From Oceanobacillus manasiensis (GTDB lineage Bacteria; Bacillota; Bacilli; Bacillales; Amphibacillaceae), in contig NZ_CCDL010000003.1 in NCBI RefSeq assembly GCF_000724085.1, forward strand, positions 310,001 to 374,000: a stretch of 64,000 bases of DNA, written 5' to 3'. The stretch's first letter is position 1; every line of letters begins with the position of its first letter. A program made the position numbers and the translations under genes. Below, in pieces: positions 9,121-18,580 of the stretch. The notes under the pieces are model-generated. The model ran no database searches, was not told the DNA's origin, and was given only the letters and a program-made list of their open reading frames with translations.

Positions 9121-10027
9121 TATTGCCTTTTTACTAGTCTTTTTGAGTGGTTGTAAGGAAGATGAAGTGAAGGATATTGTAACGGAGTTTACACACCCAG
9201 ATATGGATCAGTCTTTTCAAATAGTAAGTGCTTATAAGCTATACGATGCGTTTATAGAAAAAGCATTGCAAGAATCAGAGGAAGAAAATGTAGAATCATT
9301 ATTTGAAACCATGGTCATAGAGCCTGTTCATGAACAGTGTGTTGCAGAAGGAGAACATGCGGAAGCGATGGATTTGGTCTGGGAGCAAACTCCACCCGAT
9401 TTAGAAAATGCGAAAGGGCTAATCAAAGAAATCGATACGGAAAGCATAAATATAGCTATTAAGGATGCATTAATTAAATCGTCGACTCTTTTGCCTTCTG
9501 AGATTGAGAATACCGTGTGTGTGTTCCCAGCCTTAGGAGAGGAGTCCCCTGTGGGCTTCAATGTTGGTGCAGGAAAAATTTTACTTTTTCACAGCAGTTA
9601 TTTAAAAGAAGACGATTATAAAATAACCACAGCACATGAATATCATCATAGTGTATGGACTGAGAAATATTACGATCCGAATGATTATATTACAGTATTA
9701 GAGAATATGGTTTTTGAAGGGAAAGCACTAGTATTTGAGGAACTAGTCTATCCTGAAATGTATTCGTATTCAATCCCTGTGTATTCGACATACAATAATA
9801 ATCATTGGGAATTAATTGAAGCTGACTTAAATCAAGGAAATCTTGAGCGCTCTTTAGAAATTCTTTATGGTGAAGGGGAGTTGCCACCATTCTATGGGTA
9901 TAGTGAAGGTTTTAAAATTGTAATGAACTATCTTGAACAGTATCCGGATTTAGAGCCAGAAGAGTGGTTGGGGATAGATGGTGAGAAAATGTTTGAAGAA
10001 GGTAATTATCTTTCTAATTATGAATAG
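9077..10027 (+). CDS. Lipoprotein with DUF2268 (YjaZ-type) predicted zinc protease domain
   Basis: 316 residues starting at GTG 9077 (GGAGGG eight bases upstream), inside the end of the preceding gene; GTG 9101 is a possible alternative. A signal peptide ends in lipobox LSGC (Cys26), so it is probably anchored outside the membrane. HEYHH (residues 187-191) is a zincin HExxH motif following GAGKILLFHSS, as in DUF2268 proteins such as B. subtilis YjaZ. Substrate unknown. The 44-base overlap implies coupled translation with the nucleotidyltransferase. Confidence 0.8.
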   Translation: MEGKRKRSVRLIVVSIAFLLVFLSGCKEDEVKDIVTEFTHPDMDQSFQIVSAYKLYDAFIEKALQESEEENVESLFETMVIEPVHEQCVAEGEHAEAMDLVWEQTPPDLENAKGLIKEIDTESINIAIKDALIKSSTLLPSEIENTVCVFPALGEESPVGFNVGAGKILLFHSSYLKEDDYKITTAHEYHHSVWTEKYYDPNDYITVLENMVFEGKALVFEELVYPEMYSYSIPVYSTYNNNHWELIEADLNQGNLERSLEILYGEGELPPFYGYSEGFKIVMNYLEQYPDLEPEEWLGIDGEKMFEEGNYLSNYE

Positions 10028-10059
10028 GCAATGATTTAATAAAAATATCACAAAATAAA

Positions 10060-10092
10060 GCAGGCATACAAAATGGTGTATGCCTGTTTTTT
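10060..10092. terminator. Terminator, probably bidirectional
   Basis: Arms CAGGCATAC (10061-10069) and GTATGCCTG with T6 after, between converging genes. Confidence 0.8.
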
Positions 10093-10105
10093 ATCTGTTA
10101 TTTTC

Positions 10106-12109
10106 TTATAAATATTCTTCAAACCAGCGACAGATATGATTTAGTCTCTCTTGACGCATTGCTGGTTTCCCGCTTCTACTAAGCTCATGGTTAGCGCCAG
10201 GGAATCGAACGAATTCTACTTCTTTACGCAAATGCTTTAACGCAATGAACAGTTGTTCTCCTTGTTCAACAGGACAACGGAAATCCAATTCTCCATGAAG
10301 AATCAATAAAGGTGTTTCTACGTTTTCGGCATATTTTAGTGGAGAAATCTCCCAAAGCTTCGCAGGATCATCCAATAGGTTAAGACCATGCTCCCATTTT
10401 GTAAAGAAGAACCCAATATCACTCACACCATAGAAGCTTAACCAGTTGGAGATAGAGCGCTGTGTAACAGCTGCTTTAAAGCGATTTGTATGACCAACAA
10501 TCCAGTTTGTCATGAAACCACCATAGCTTCCACCAGTTACACCAAGTCTGTCTTCATCAATAAAGCTATAATGTTCTAGTACATAGTCTACAGCGGTCAT
10601 AAGATCTGTATAATCGCCACCACCATAGTCAGAGCGACAGGCATCCACAAATTCCTGGCCATATCCGTGGCTTCCTCTAGGATTTGTATATAGCACAACA
10701 TAGCCTTTTGCTGCTAATAGCTGCATTTCAAAGAAAAAGGTTTGGCCATACATTGCATGGGGGCCACCATGGATTTCCAGAACAAATGGATATTTCTTAC
10801 CTTCTGTGAAGCCATAAGGTTTTAAAAGCCATCCCTGAATTTCTTTTCCATCTTCCGCTGTCACAGAAATGGTCTCTGGTTCCGCAATGGCAACTTCCTC
10901 AAGAAAAGCACGATTGCTTTTCGTTAACTGTGTAAGTGTACCGTCATTTTCCAAATAATAAAAATCACATGGGTTTGTAGCAGAGCTGATACCTAAAACA
11001 AAGGCTTCCTTATTTTGATCATAGGAGAAACCAAACACATGGTTATCTTTCTCGTAAAGGGTTGTTAATTCTTTATCCAAAGAAACTTCGTAAAGGCCTG
11101 TAGAGCCATGATCGGTTGCGATGAAAAATAGCCTATTTTCATCTTTTGCCCAGACAGGACCTGTTTCTGATTGCCCTAGACGAGTATCACCGATCATCAG
11201 GTCACCAAGCTGCATATCCCATTCTTTACTGAGACATGTACGTTCACCGCTTGCGAGATCAAACACATAAATTTCTGTTAGCGTTGCTCCAGCATAGTCA
11301 TAATCATGACCAAAGCTAACAACTTTATCGCCGCTTGGAGAGAAGGAAGCACTATTGTATCCACCTTTTCCATCTGTTAGCTTTTTGCGTTCTTTTGTTT
11401 GAAGATCCAATAAGAATAAGTCGTTTACTAATTCATAGTCAGCATCCTCGTTGAGGTTAGCTGCAAATAGAACTTGCTTTCCGTCTGGGGAAATATCCTG
11501 GAACCCATGGTCAGCATCGTCATGTGTTAGCTGGGTAAAGGTATTGTTTTCCACGTCTAGGATGATAAGCTGAACCCGTTTGTCATCATGAAATCCACTG
11601 GAATCTGACTTATATTTCAGACGATTTACGATGAGTGGCTGCTGTTTCTTTGCTTCTTGTTCCTTCTGACGCTCTTCCTTTGATTGTTCTTTTTGGTTAT
11701 GTATATCGTCATCCTTATCAAGAGAAGCGTGGAAGATAATATACTTTCCGTCTTTGGACCATGCCGGGTTTGATGCACCATTTTTAAAAGTAGTTAGCTG
11801 TCTTGCTTCCCCACCCTCTGTCGGTAACAACCATAATTGAGGTATTCCACTCCTATTAGATTGGAAGACTACCTTTTTTCCATCGGGAGAATAGCGAAGG
11901 CTGCTATTTTTAACGTCTCCAAAGGTCCATTGCACGGGTGAATCCCCGGTAACAGATTGAACAAATAAGTGAGAGTTATAGTCATCGTTGTCGTTTGTTG
12001 TTGTGGAGACATAACTGTAAAATTTTCCATCAGGTGAAACCTGCGGATCACTGTAAACTTCTAATCTAGTTAAATCTTCTGTTTTTAATGTGCGTTTTGT
12101 GCTTGTCAT
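10106..12109 (-). CDS. S9-family acylaminoacyl-/prolyl oligopeptidase
   Basis: 667-residue cytosolic serine peptidase. The N-terminal half is a beta-propeller with repeated blades of the PQVSPDGKFYSYVS and LRYSPDGKKVVF type; the C-terminal alpha/beta-hydrolase has nucleophile Ser528 in GGSYGGF, Asp609 in GELDFRCP and His641 in GANHELS. This is the usual architecture and size of Bacillus YuxL-type peptidases, which cleave short peptides with a free or acylated N-terminus. A glutamate/lysine-rich insert (QKEQSKEERQKEQEAKKQQ) interrupts the propeller. GGGAGG precedes the ATG. Probably monocistronic. Confidence 0.93.
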   Translation of the reverse strand: MTSTKRTLKTEDLTRLEVYSDPQVSPDGKFYSYVSTTTNDNDDYNSHLFVQSVTGDSPVQWTFGDVKNSSLRYSPDGKKVVFQSNRSGIPQLWLLPTEGGEARQLTTFKNGASNPAWSKDGKYIIFHASLDKDDDIHNQKEQSKEERQKEQEAKKQQPLIVNRLKYKSDSSGFHDDKRVQLIILDVENNTFTQLTHDDADHGFQDISPDGKQVLFAANLNEDADYELVNDLFLLDLQTKERKKLTDGKGGYNSASFSPSGDKVVSFGHDYDYAGATLTEIYVFDLASGERTCLSKEWDMQLGDLMIGDTRLGQSETGPVWAKDENRLFFIATDHGSTGLYEVSLDKELTTLYEKDNHVFGFSYDQNKEAFVLGISSATNPCDFYYLENDGTLTQLTKSNRAFLEEVAIAEPETISVTAEDGKEIQGWLLKPYGFTEGKKYPFVLEIHGGPHAMYGQTFFFEMQLLAAKGYVVLYTNPRGSHGYGQEFVDACRSDYGGGDYTDLMTAVDYVLEHYSFIDEDRLGVTGGSYGGFMTNWIVGHTNRFKAAVTQRSISNWLSFYGVSDIGFFFTKWEHGLNLLDDPAKLWEISPLKYAENVETPLLILHGELDFRCPVEQGEQLFIALKHLRKEVEFVRFPGANHELSRSGKPAMRQERLNHICRWFEEYL

Positions 12110-12188
12110 AAATTAACCTCCCTATATGTATCGAAATTTCTGTATTTTTATATTTTAAACTATTTCGAGTACCGAATCAAATGATTGT

Positions 12189-12701
12189 CTAGCTAGTTTT
12201 CTGCAATTCACTTAAATAGTTCTCTAGTTGTCTAGGTGAATTAAAGACATGTATTGCTGTGTCTTCTAATTTTGAAAGACGCTCATAAACAAGTGGTGCT
12301 TTCTTTTTATTATACATCCGTACCCAGTTAAAAAATTCCCAATTGAGCCTTTCCTTGCAGTCTCTCCCCATATCAGGACGTGTTTTATTATGATATTGTA
12401 TGCGTCTTTTGACGATCCCATAAAGGCAACGAAGTGTCCTGTAATGCAGAAAGATGACCGTGTCCGCTTTTTGTAAGCGGAAGTCCATTGTTGCATTATA
12501 GTTTCCATCTATAATCCAATCATCAGTCTCCTGTATCTTTATCGTTTTTTCAATTAGTTCATCTCGTTCGATCGGCTCCCAATTAGGCTTCCAAAAGATT
12601 GCGTCAAGATGGTAAACAGGTATATCTAGTATTTCGCCAAGCTTTCTCGCTAATGTAGATTTGCCAGCCCCACCACTTCCAATGATTGCAACTTTTCTCA
12701 T
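12189..12701 (-). CDS. P-loop kinase-like protein (DNA topology modulation / FlaR type)
   Basis: 170 residues with Walker A GSGGAGKST (8-16), the DAIFWKPNWEP segment and an arginine-rich lid (RRIQYHNKTRPDMGRDC), typical of small adenylate-kinase-related proteins annotated as topology modulation proteins. Real substrate unknown. GGGAGG lies about ten bases ahead of the ATG. The gene follows the peptidase in orientation but across 79 bases of AT-rich sequence, so co-transcription is uncertain. Confidence 0.82.
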   Translation of the reverse strand: MRKVAIIGSGGAGKSTLARKLGEILDIPVYHLDAIFWKPNWEPIERDELIEKTIKIQETDDWIIDGNYNATMDFRLQKADTVIFLHYRTLRCLYGIVKRRIQYHNKTRPDMGRDCKERLNWEFFNWVRMYNKKKAPLVYERLSKLEDTAIHVFNSPRQLENYLSELQKTS

Positions 12702-12861
12702 AACATAACTCCCTCCCTATATATATGGACAAGCAAGGAGAATTATTATAACATAATTTTCAAAAAGTATAGCGCTTTTATTTTATAGTGCAGGCTATAG
12801 GATTTATCATCCGATCTCGTGTTATAGTTAAGGATAATTTGAAAAGGGAGGAGGATTTGTG

Positions 12862-13494
12862 ATGAAGAAAGAAGAGATTCTCCACAAACTCACAAACCAT
12901 ACCGCTGGAATCCTCGGAGCAAAAGAACTCTATAAATATGCCATCCTTCTTCCGTTAGTTGAAAAAGAAGATGGAGTCCACCTTTTATTTGAAGTGCGGG
13001 CAGCCAGCTTAAGAAGGCAGCCTGGTGAAATCTGCTTCCCTGGTGGGAAAATAGACCCTAGCGATGCAAGTGCCCAATATGCAGCCCTTAGAGAGACCGA
13101 AGAAGAATTAGGGATAGAAAAGGAGCGGGTTTCACATGTTGTTCCATTAGATTATCTTGTTTCATCCTTTGGAATGATTGTCTATCCATACACAGGGATA
13201 ATAGACAGTACTTCGGATGTGATTCCTAATCCTACCGAAGTAGATGAAGTATTTAGCGTGCCATTGAAATTTTTTCTGGATACTCCTCCACAAATCCATT
13301 ACGTAAATGTTGCAATGGAGCCAGAAGAGTCATTTCCTTTTGAGCTCATTCCTGGCGGAAAAGACTATGAATGGGGAACAAGCAAATTGGCAGAACACTT
13401 CTATATCTATGGAGATAAAGTCATTTGGGGTTTAACAGCAAGAATCATTCTTCACTTTGTAGAAAAATTGCAGAGAAATAACACGAATTCTTAG
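12862..13494 (+). CDS. NUDIX hydrolase, CoA pyrophosphatase type
   Basis: 210 residues. The NUDIX box is FPGGKIDPSDAS...ALRETEEELGI, preceded by the RRQPGEICFPGG motif that marks the CoA diphosphatase (YeaB/NudL) subgroup cleaving coenzyme A to 4'-phosphopantetheine and 3',5'-ADP. One extra residue and Asp for the first Glu of the box are also usual in this subgroup. GGAGGAGG precedes GTG 12859 and ATG 12862; spacing favours the ATG. Confidence 0.88.
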   Translation: MKKEEILHKLTNHTAGILGAKELYKYAILLPLVEKEDGVHLLFEVRAASLRRQPGEICFPGGKIDPSDASAQYAALRETEEELGIEKERVSHVVPLDYLVSSFGMIVYPYTGIIDSTSDVIPNPTEVDEVFSVPLKFFLDTPPQIHYVNVAMEPEESFPFELIPGGKDYEWGTSKLAEHFYIYGDKVIWGLTARIILHFVEKLQRNNTNS

Positions 13495-13557
13495 TAAGAT
13501 AGATGCCATTAGCCTTTATACTATAAAGTTAAGTTATGCGAGAAAGAAGTGTAGAAC

Positions 13558-14199
13558 ATGAAGAAAATGCTTACAATAGGGTTGATAACGGTTTTAACAT
13601 TAATGGGAGCTTGCTCTAGTACAGAAGGGAAACAAGCAGCCCAGAATAATTCTTTGTCGAACAAGGAAGTAGTGGAAAAAGAAGAAAAAATTACTACAAA
13701 ATCGACTGGTGATACAAAGGAAATAGATAAAGAAGTAGCTGGTGAAAGGGAAGAAGCTTCAGCTAATAAATCGACAGAGGATTTTCACTCTGACACTAAT
13801 TCAACTGCCGAAGAAATGAAAACGGAAGAAGAAGTAACGATCAGTGAGCCAGATTTTGATATAGAAACATATCTAAATGAACACTACGCTATTGAAAATA
13901 CGCATTATAATTTAGACAACTGGGAAAACCAAGAAACAGGTAGAACAGAGTATACTGTACGAATCATGCCTAATAATCAAGAATTTGGGGAAGAGATAGA
14001 AGCGGTCTTTGAAAATGGTAATCCTTATATGGATGATGAGCGAACGAAGAATATGTTTAAAGTAGCAGAAGAACTATTGGTTGAGTTGCCACAGTTAAAT
14101 GATAGGGTTCATATTGACTCTGTTGTTTGGAGTGTTACAAAGGACGATGAATTTCCTGTTCTATTAATTCAGGATAGAGCACAAAGTACAATAAATTAA
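13558..14199 (+). CDS. Putative lipoprotein of unknown function
   Basis: 213 residues: signal peptide with lipobox LMGAC (Cys19), then about 75 residues of low-complexity Glu/Lys/Ser/Thr linker, then a small domain (YLNEHYAIENTHYNLDNWE ... EFPVLLIQDRAQ). Expected on the outer face of the membrane. The ribosome site is weak (GAAAGAAG). I do not recognise the C-terminal domain. Located between the NUDIX gene and corA. Confidence 0.75.
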   Translation: MKKMLTIGLITVLTLMGACSSTEGKQAAQNNSLSNKEVVEKEEKITTKSTGDTKEIDKEVAGEREEASANKSTEDFHSDTNSTAEEMKTEEEVTISEPDFDIETYLNEHYAIENTHYNLDNWENQETGRTEYTVRIMPNNQEFGEEIEAVFENGNPYMDDERTKNMFKVAEELLVELPQLNDRVHIDSVVWSVTKDDEFPVLLIQDRAQSTIN

Positions 14200-14242
14200 C
14201 AGTAGATAGGTAATAGACTCACTCCCAAAAGGAGAGATTTGA

Positions 14243-15199
14243 TTGATTCGATGTATAGGCATGACAGATGAAAACACAATTGAAAAAGATATATCTATAC
14301 AGGATGTCACACGAAATAAATATAAATGGTTCTGGGTAGATTTTGACCAACCGACAGAAGAAGAAATCAATCATTTATCCAGTACATTTAATTTTCACCC
14401 TTTAGCAATTGAAGATTGTATACAGAAGCTGCAACGGCCGAAATTAGATTACTATGAAGATCATACTTTCTATGTGGCACATTCTGTACGTGAAGAAGAA
14501 AGAGAAATCATAAGGGACGAGTTTAATTTTTTTGTGAATGAAAACTATATTGTGACTTTTCATCGTACTGAGGCTAAAGAAATTACTAACGTTTGGGAGA
14601 TGTTAAAAGCTGGCAGGAATACGGATGTGTGGGATACGTTCTATGTATTTTATCAAATATTAGACAAAATTGTAGATAACTATTTTCCGCTCATTTATAA
14701 GCTTGAAGATGAATTGGATTTAATTGAAAATAATACACGAGACAGATCAATGAACAATTTAATGAGCGAATTATTTGATATACGAAATATGTTATTGAAT
14801 TTAAGGCATTCTGTTAACCCGATGCGAGATTTACTATATAGGATGTTAAATTCCCATCATTTAGTTGAAATTAAAAATAGGAGAGAATATTTCTCCGATA
14901 TCTACGACCATCTATTGAAATTAGCTGAAATGGTGATGTCTAATCGTGAAGTAACTGCAGATATTAGGGATAGTTACCTTTCTCTAAACTCACACCAAAC
15001 GAATAACGTAATGAAAGTTCTTACCATTATTACTTCTATATTTGCGCCACTAACATTAATTGCTGGGATATACGGCATGAATTTTGAAAATATGCCTGAA
15101 TTGACTTGGAAGTATGGCTATTTCTTTTCCATTGTCTTTATGGGTATTATCGCATTTACTATGTTTCTTTGGTTTAAAAGAAAAGGTTGGTTTAAATAA
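14243..15199 (+). CDS. corA: CorA-family magnesium/divalent cation transporter
   Basis: 318 residues: long soluble N-terminal domain, then two C-terminal membrane helices (LTIITSIFAPLTLIAGIYGMNF and YFFSIVFMGIIAFTMFLWF) with the invariant YGMN loop motif and a basic C-terminus. This is the pentameric Mg2+/Co2+ channel family. The start is TTG 14243, with AAAGGAG eight bases upstream. A terminator follows. Confidence 0.92.
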   Translation: MIRCIGMTDENTIEKDISIQDVTRNKYKWFWVDFDQPTEEEINHLSSTFNFHPLAIEDCIQKLQRPKLDYYEDHTFYVAHSVREEEREIIRDEFNFFVNENYIVTFHRTEAKEITNVWEMLKAGRNTDVWDTFYVFYQILDKIVDNYFPLIYKLEDELDLIENNTRDRSMNNLMSELFDIRNMLLNLRHSVNPMRDLLYRMLNSHHLVEIKNRREYFSDIYDHLLKLAEMVMSNREVTADIRDSYLSLNSHQTNNVMKVLTIITSIFAPLTLIAGIYGMNFENMPELTWKYGYFFSIVFMGIIAFTMFLWFKRKGWFK

Positions 15200-15238
15200 C
15201 GTGGCAGTATAGAAGATTGAAATTAATAAACGGTCAGT

Positions 15239-15302
15239 AAAAATGCCGAGCAATTACTCTAATCCTAGTCAGTGCTAGAGTTAAAGTTTGCTCGGCATTT
15301 TA
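15239..15302. terminator. Bidirectional terminator
   Basis: Long stem AAATGCCGAGCAA (15241-15253) / TTGCTCGGCATTT (15288-15300) with an inner CTCTA/TAGAG helix, between convergent corA and dat. Confidence 0.85.
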
Positions 15303-15305
15303 TGT

Positions 15306-16187
15306 TTAAATAACTTCGTTACTTACTTTATCAGCTTCAACAATATTAGCGTCTTTGACGTAAGCTTGCTGAAGTTTTTTTGTTATAAGACCAGGCTGAC
15401 CATCAGCAATTTGCTGGTTATCTACAGAAATAATTGGCATCACTTCTGATGTACTGCTGGATAGTAACATTTCATCAGCAGTTGCAATATCTTCAACAGA
15501 GAAACGTTCCTCAATGAATGGGATCCCAAGGTCATTGGCAAACTTTTCAACACGCATCCGAACACAACCGTGTAAAATATTGTTTGTAGCAGGGTGGGTA
15601 TAAATTTTCCCATCCTTTACCATGTACACATTGGATGAACTACACTCTGTTACCATTCCATTTTTATGTAGAATAGCTTCATAGCAACCATTTTCCTTTG
15701 CCTCTTGTTTCGCAAGGACGTTTGGTAGGAGGTTCAAGCTTTTTATATAGCAATTCTCCCAACGTACATCCCGCTGGGTAATCGTACTGACGCCATTATC
15801 CATTTTCTCTGTGTTGCGTGGAAGGTCCTGCACATAAGCATAGACATTTGCTGGAATTCCTTCAGGGAAAACATGGTCTCTTGGTGCAGAGCCACGTGTG
15901 ATCTGCAAGTAAACTTTTCCGTCTTTGTCCATTTTATTTCTTTCCAGTAATTGCAAAAGTAAATGAGTCATTTCTTCCTTTGTAACATCCAGCTTAATTT
16001 TAACAGCAGCAGTGGATCGAAATAATCGATCAACGTGCTCTTCTAGTAAGTAGTACTCTCCATTATAAATACGAATCACTTCATAAATGCCATCCCCGAA
16101 TTGAAGACCACGCTCTTCATATGGATACTTCAAATTATCTCGGTGAGTGAAGCTTGTTTGGGTCATAATAATTGGATAAACAGACAT
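15306..16187 (-). CDS. dat: D-alanine (D-amino-acid) transaminase
   Basis: 293 residues of fold-type IV PLP aminotransferase. YPYEERGLQFGDGIYEVIR at the N-terminus and the PLP lysine Lys149 in CYIKSLNLLPNVLAK match Bacillus D-amino-acid aminotransferase closely; the cofactor-phosphate region is TSEVMPI. It interconverts D-Ala and 2-oxoglutarate with pyruvate and D-Glu, supplying D-amino acids for the wall. GGGAGGGG precedes the ATG. The B. subtilis homologue (yheM) neighbours an nhaC gene; here the nhaC-family gene is 37 kb away. Confidence 0.93.
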   Translation of the reverse strand: MSVYPIIMTQTSFTHRDNLKYPYEERGLQFGDGIYEVIRIYNGEYYLLEEHVDRLFRSTAAVKIKLDVTKEEMTHLLLQLLERNKMDKDGKVYLQITRGSAPRDHVFPEGIPANVYAYVQDLPRNTEKMDNGVSTITQRDVRWENCYIKSLNLLPNVLAKQEAKENGCYEAILHKNGMVTECSSSNVYMVKDGKIYTHPATNNILHGCVRMRVEKFANDLGIPFIEERFSVEDIATADEMLLSSSTSEVMPIISVDNQQIADGQPGLITKKLQQAYVKDANIVEADKVSNEVI

Positions 16188-16376
16188 GCGATTTCCCCTC
16201 CCTAAATCTTATGCCTATTCTATAACTTCTAAGATTAGATGTAAATTGGAATTCGAAAAATTTTTAAGTCATATCTATAGTTGAAGGAAAGGGAAGGGAA
16301 CTGCCTGTATTGGCTACTTTATAACAGTCTTTTAATAGGATATCTAGTATTTTGTCGAAAAAAGTAAAATTTCCCC

Positions 16377-16405
16377 TTGCATTATCTTTATTTGCTTGCT
16401 ATAAT
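16377..16405 (+). promoter_or_regulatory. Sigma-A promoter upstream of tRNA-Gly
   Basis: TTGCAT (16377-16382), 17-base spacer, TATAAT (16400-16405). It points towards the partial and full tRNA-Gly copies downstream. Confidence 0.65.
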
Positions 16406-16440
16406 CAATAATGCATTCAAAAAACAGCGCAATTGTTGAG

Positions 16441-16659
16441 CCGAGTAATCAACGAGTTGCCTCGAACCTACAAAATAATTATCTTATATCTCATGCGGGT
16501 GTAGTTTAGTGACGAGCGAAGCTTCCACCGAATAACCCACGAGTTGCCTCGAAGCACAAGCAACTATGAATAAGCTAGAAGATGTAGAGGCAGTATGACT
16601 TAAAGTACGTGTATTATATAACATAATAATCTTATATCTCATGCGGGTGTAGTTTAGTG
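16441..16659 (+). repeat. Partial duplication of tRNA-Gly 5' half and leader
   Basis: A 37-base stretch at 16475-16511 (leader plus the first 17 bases of tRNA-Gly) recurs at 16623-16659 with one mismatch, where the full tRNA follows. A second short repeat, CACGAGTTGCCTCGAA-like, occurs at 16441-16467 and 16528-16554 with a few mismatches. The upstream tRNA copy breaks off after GTTTAGTG in the D arm, so it cannot fold as tRNA. Confidence 0.8.
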
Positions 16660-16716
16660 GTAAAACCTCAGCCTTCCAAGCTGATGATGAGGGTTCGATT
16701 CCCTTCACCCGCTCCA
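16643..16716 (+). tRNA. tRNA-Gly (anticodon UCC), CCA encoded
   Basis: 74 bases. Acceptor GCGGGTG pairs with CACCCGC, discriminator U, then CCA. D arm GTAGTTTAGTGGTAAAAC, anticodon loop CTTCCAA (anticodon TCC) on stem TCAGC/GCTGA, and T arm GAGGGTTCGATTCCCTT are all regular. Confidence 0.97.
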
Positions 16717-16860
16717 TACATATGTCTTAACGCAGTGTTTCGTAATCTAACTTACGAGGTGTTGCGTTTTTCATTTGTCTAAAACTTATCCCTTCGCTTG
16801 AATCAAGGGTTTCGCCATAGTATCCTTAAGGCAACTATGAAGAAATTGAGGGATTGATAT

Positions 16861-18564
16861 ATGAAGAATTTAATTCAACAATTAAAACGGATTGATAATA
16901 AAGGATATAAAGCCTATAAAGATTTACAAGGTAAATATAATTTTTCTGAATTTGACCTGTTTCTTGATTATATACAAGGTGACCCATTTGCTTCTCCCTC
17001 TCGGCTTAGAATTATTGTGCCACATCAGAAACGTGCTATAAAACAAGAGTGGCTCCAGACAGCTGCTAGAAAACTAGCGGCAGAGGATGCAATTGCGCGG
17101 AGTGTAGGCAAGGCTACAGGTAAGATAGAAGTTTTCATAAAGGGTTCAGGAAAAAGCGGCAATGTGTTTTTTGACCGACCTGGACAGGAGGTTTTAGAGA
17201 GAAGTGCTGTACAGCTCTCCTCTGAAACAATTACAATTTGCTTATCAGTTGGTCTTCCTGCGAATGGCAGAAAAATTAACGGCAGAGAAGCGGAGAAACT
17301 TTTTACAAAGGTTATTCCAGATATAGTTAGAAATTCAGTTTTTACAATAACAGATAAAGCAATTTGGGAAGCAGTAGAGCTCGCAGACCAGCAAGAAGCT
17401 ATCCGCGAGCAAATGAAAGAACATAATTGGATAGCCTTCTTGGCAAATGGCTCAATTCTTCCTAGAGAGAGTGGAATTAGCAATCGTCCGATGAAAAATG
17501 CTGTCCCTTTTCAAAGTCCATTAGAATCAGAAGTAGAAATCTCTATACCACACCGTGATGAAGCGATTCGAGGCATGGCAATAGAAAAAGGGATAACCTT
17601 AATTGTCGGTGGTGGCTATCATGGTAAGAGTACGATGTTGCAGGCAATCGAGCGCGGGGTTTATTACCATACAAAAGGTGATGGAAGAGAATATGTGCTG
17701 ACGGACCCTGATGCAGTCAAAATTCGCGCAGAAGATGGCAGGAGGGTAACTGGCGTTAACATCTCTCCATTCATAAATAACTTGCCACATAAACGGCAAA
17801 CAACGTTCTTCTCAACAGAAAATGCTAGTGGGAGTACCTCGCAAGCTGCAAATGTTATGGAAGCCCTAGAAATTGGTGCTACAACACTACTTATTGATGA
17901 AGATACAAGTGCTACTAATTTTATGATCCGTGACCACCGCATGCAACAGTTAGTGAAAAGAGATCAAGAACCCATCACACCATTTATTGATAAGATTAAG
18001 CAAATGGATGAGCAACTTGGCGTGTCTACTATTTTAGTTATGGGTGGTTCAGGCGATTACTTTGAAGTCGCTGACAAGGTAATTATGCTAGAGTCCTACA
18101 GCCCTGAAGATGTAACAGACAAAGCAAAGCAGATTATGAGATATTCGCCACTTGAACGAGCACTAGATAGAACAGAAGCGTTTGGCGAGATTACAACTCG
18201 CTATTTTCAATCAGAATCTTTGCAGACACATAAAGGGAAACGTGCTAAAGTGCAAGCTAAAGGACTGAATACTATATTAATGGGTAAACATGACATACAG
18301 TTTGCTGATACCGAGCAGCTGGTTGATCAATCCCAGACTCGGCTAATTGCAGACACCATTTTATATCTTGATCAGAAAAAATCATTGGGAAATAAATCAT
18401 TAAAGGATACTGTGCAATATATTGATAACGAATTGAATCAAAAGGGGATCGCAGCATTTAGCCCTTACAAGAATCAACATCCTGGAGATATAGCGAGACC
18501 ACGAAAATATGAAATTGCTGCAGTGTTAAATCGATTGCGCACAGCAACTGTTAAACACAATTAG
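16861..18564 (+). CDS. ABC-class ATPase domain protein of unknown role
   Basis: 567 residues matching the predicted ABC-class ATPase family (PF09818-like). Central P-loop GGGYHGKST, a VNISPFINNLPH segment, FFSTENASGSTSQAANVMEA as the signature-like region, and Walker B LLIDEDTSATNFMIRD. No membrane segments, so cytosolic. Function is unknown in any organism I can recall. It lies 16 bases upstream of queG, implying co-transcription. Confidence 0.88.
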   Translation: MKNLIQQLKRIDNKGYKAYKDLQGKYNFSEFDLFLDYIQGDPFASPSRLRIIVPHQKRAIKQEWLQTAARKLAAEDAIARSVGKATGKIEVFIKGSGKSGNVFFDRPGQEVLERSAVQLSSETITICLSVGLPANGRKINGREAEKLFTKVIPDIVRNSVFTITDKAIWEAVELADQQEAIREQMKEHNWIAFLANGSILPRESGISNRPMKNAVPFQSPLESEVEISIPHRDEAIRGMAIEKGITLIVGGGYHGKSTMLQAIERGVYYHTKGDGREYVLTDPDAVKIRAEDGRRVTGVNISPFINNLPHKRQTTFFSTENASGSTSQAANVMEALEIGATTLLIDEDTSATNFMIRDHRMQQLVKRDQEPITPFIDKIKQMDEQLGVSTILVMGGSGDYFEVADKVIMLESYSPEDVTDKAKQIMRYSPLERALDRTEAFGEITTRYFQSESLQTHKGKRAKVQAKGLNTILMGKHDIQFADTEQLVDQSQTRLIADTILYLDQKKSLGNKSLKDTVQYIDNELNQKGIAAFSPYKNQHPGDIARPRKYEIAAVLNRLRTATVKHN

Positions 18565-18580
18565 AAAGGAGGCGAAGTCA

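Noticed and set aside
16484-16717. 77-codon minus-strand ORF beginning MERVKGIEPSSSAWKAEVLPL
   Set aside because: It is the antisense reading of tRNA-Gly; this tRNA-derived sequence is a familiar false protein.
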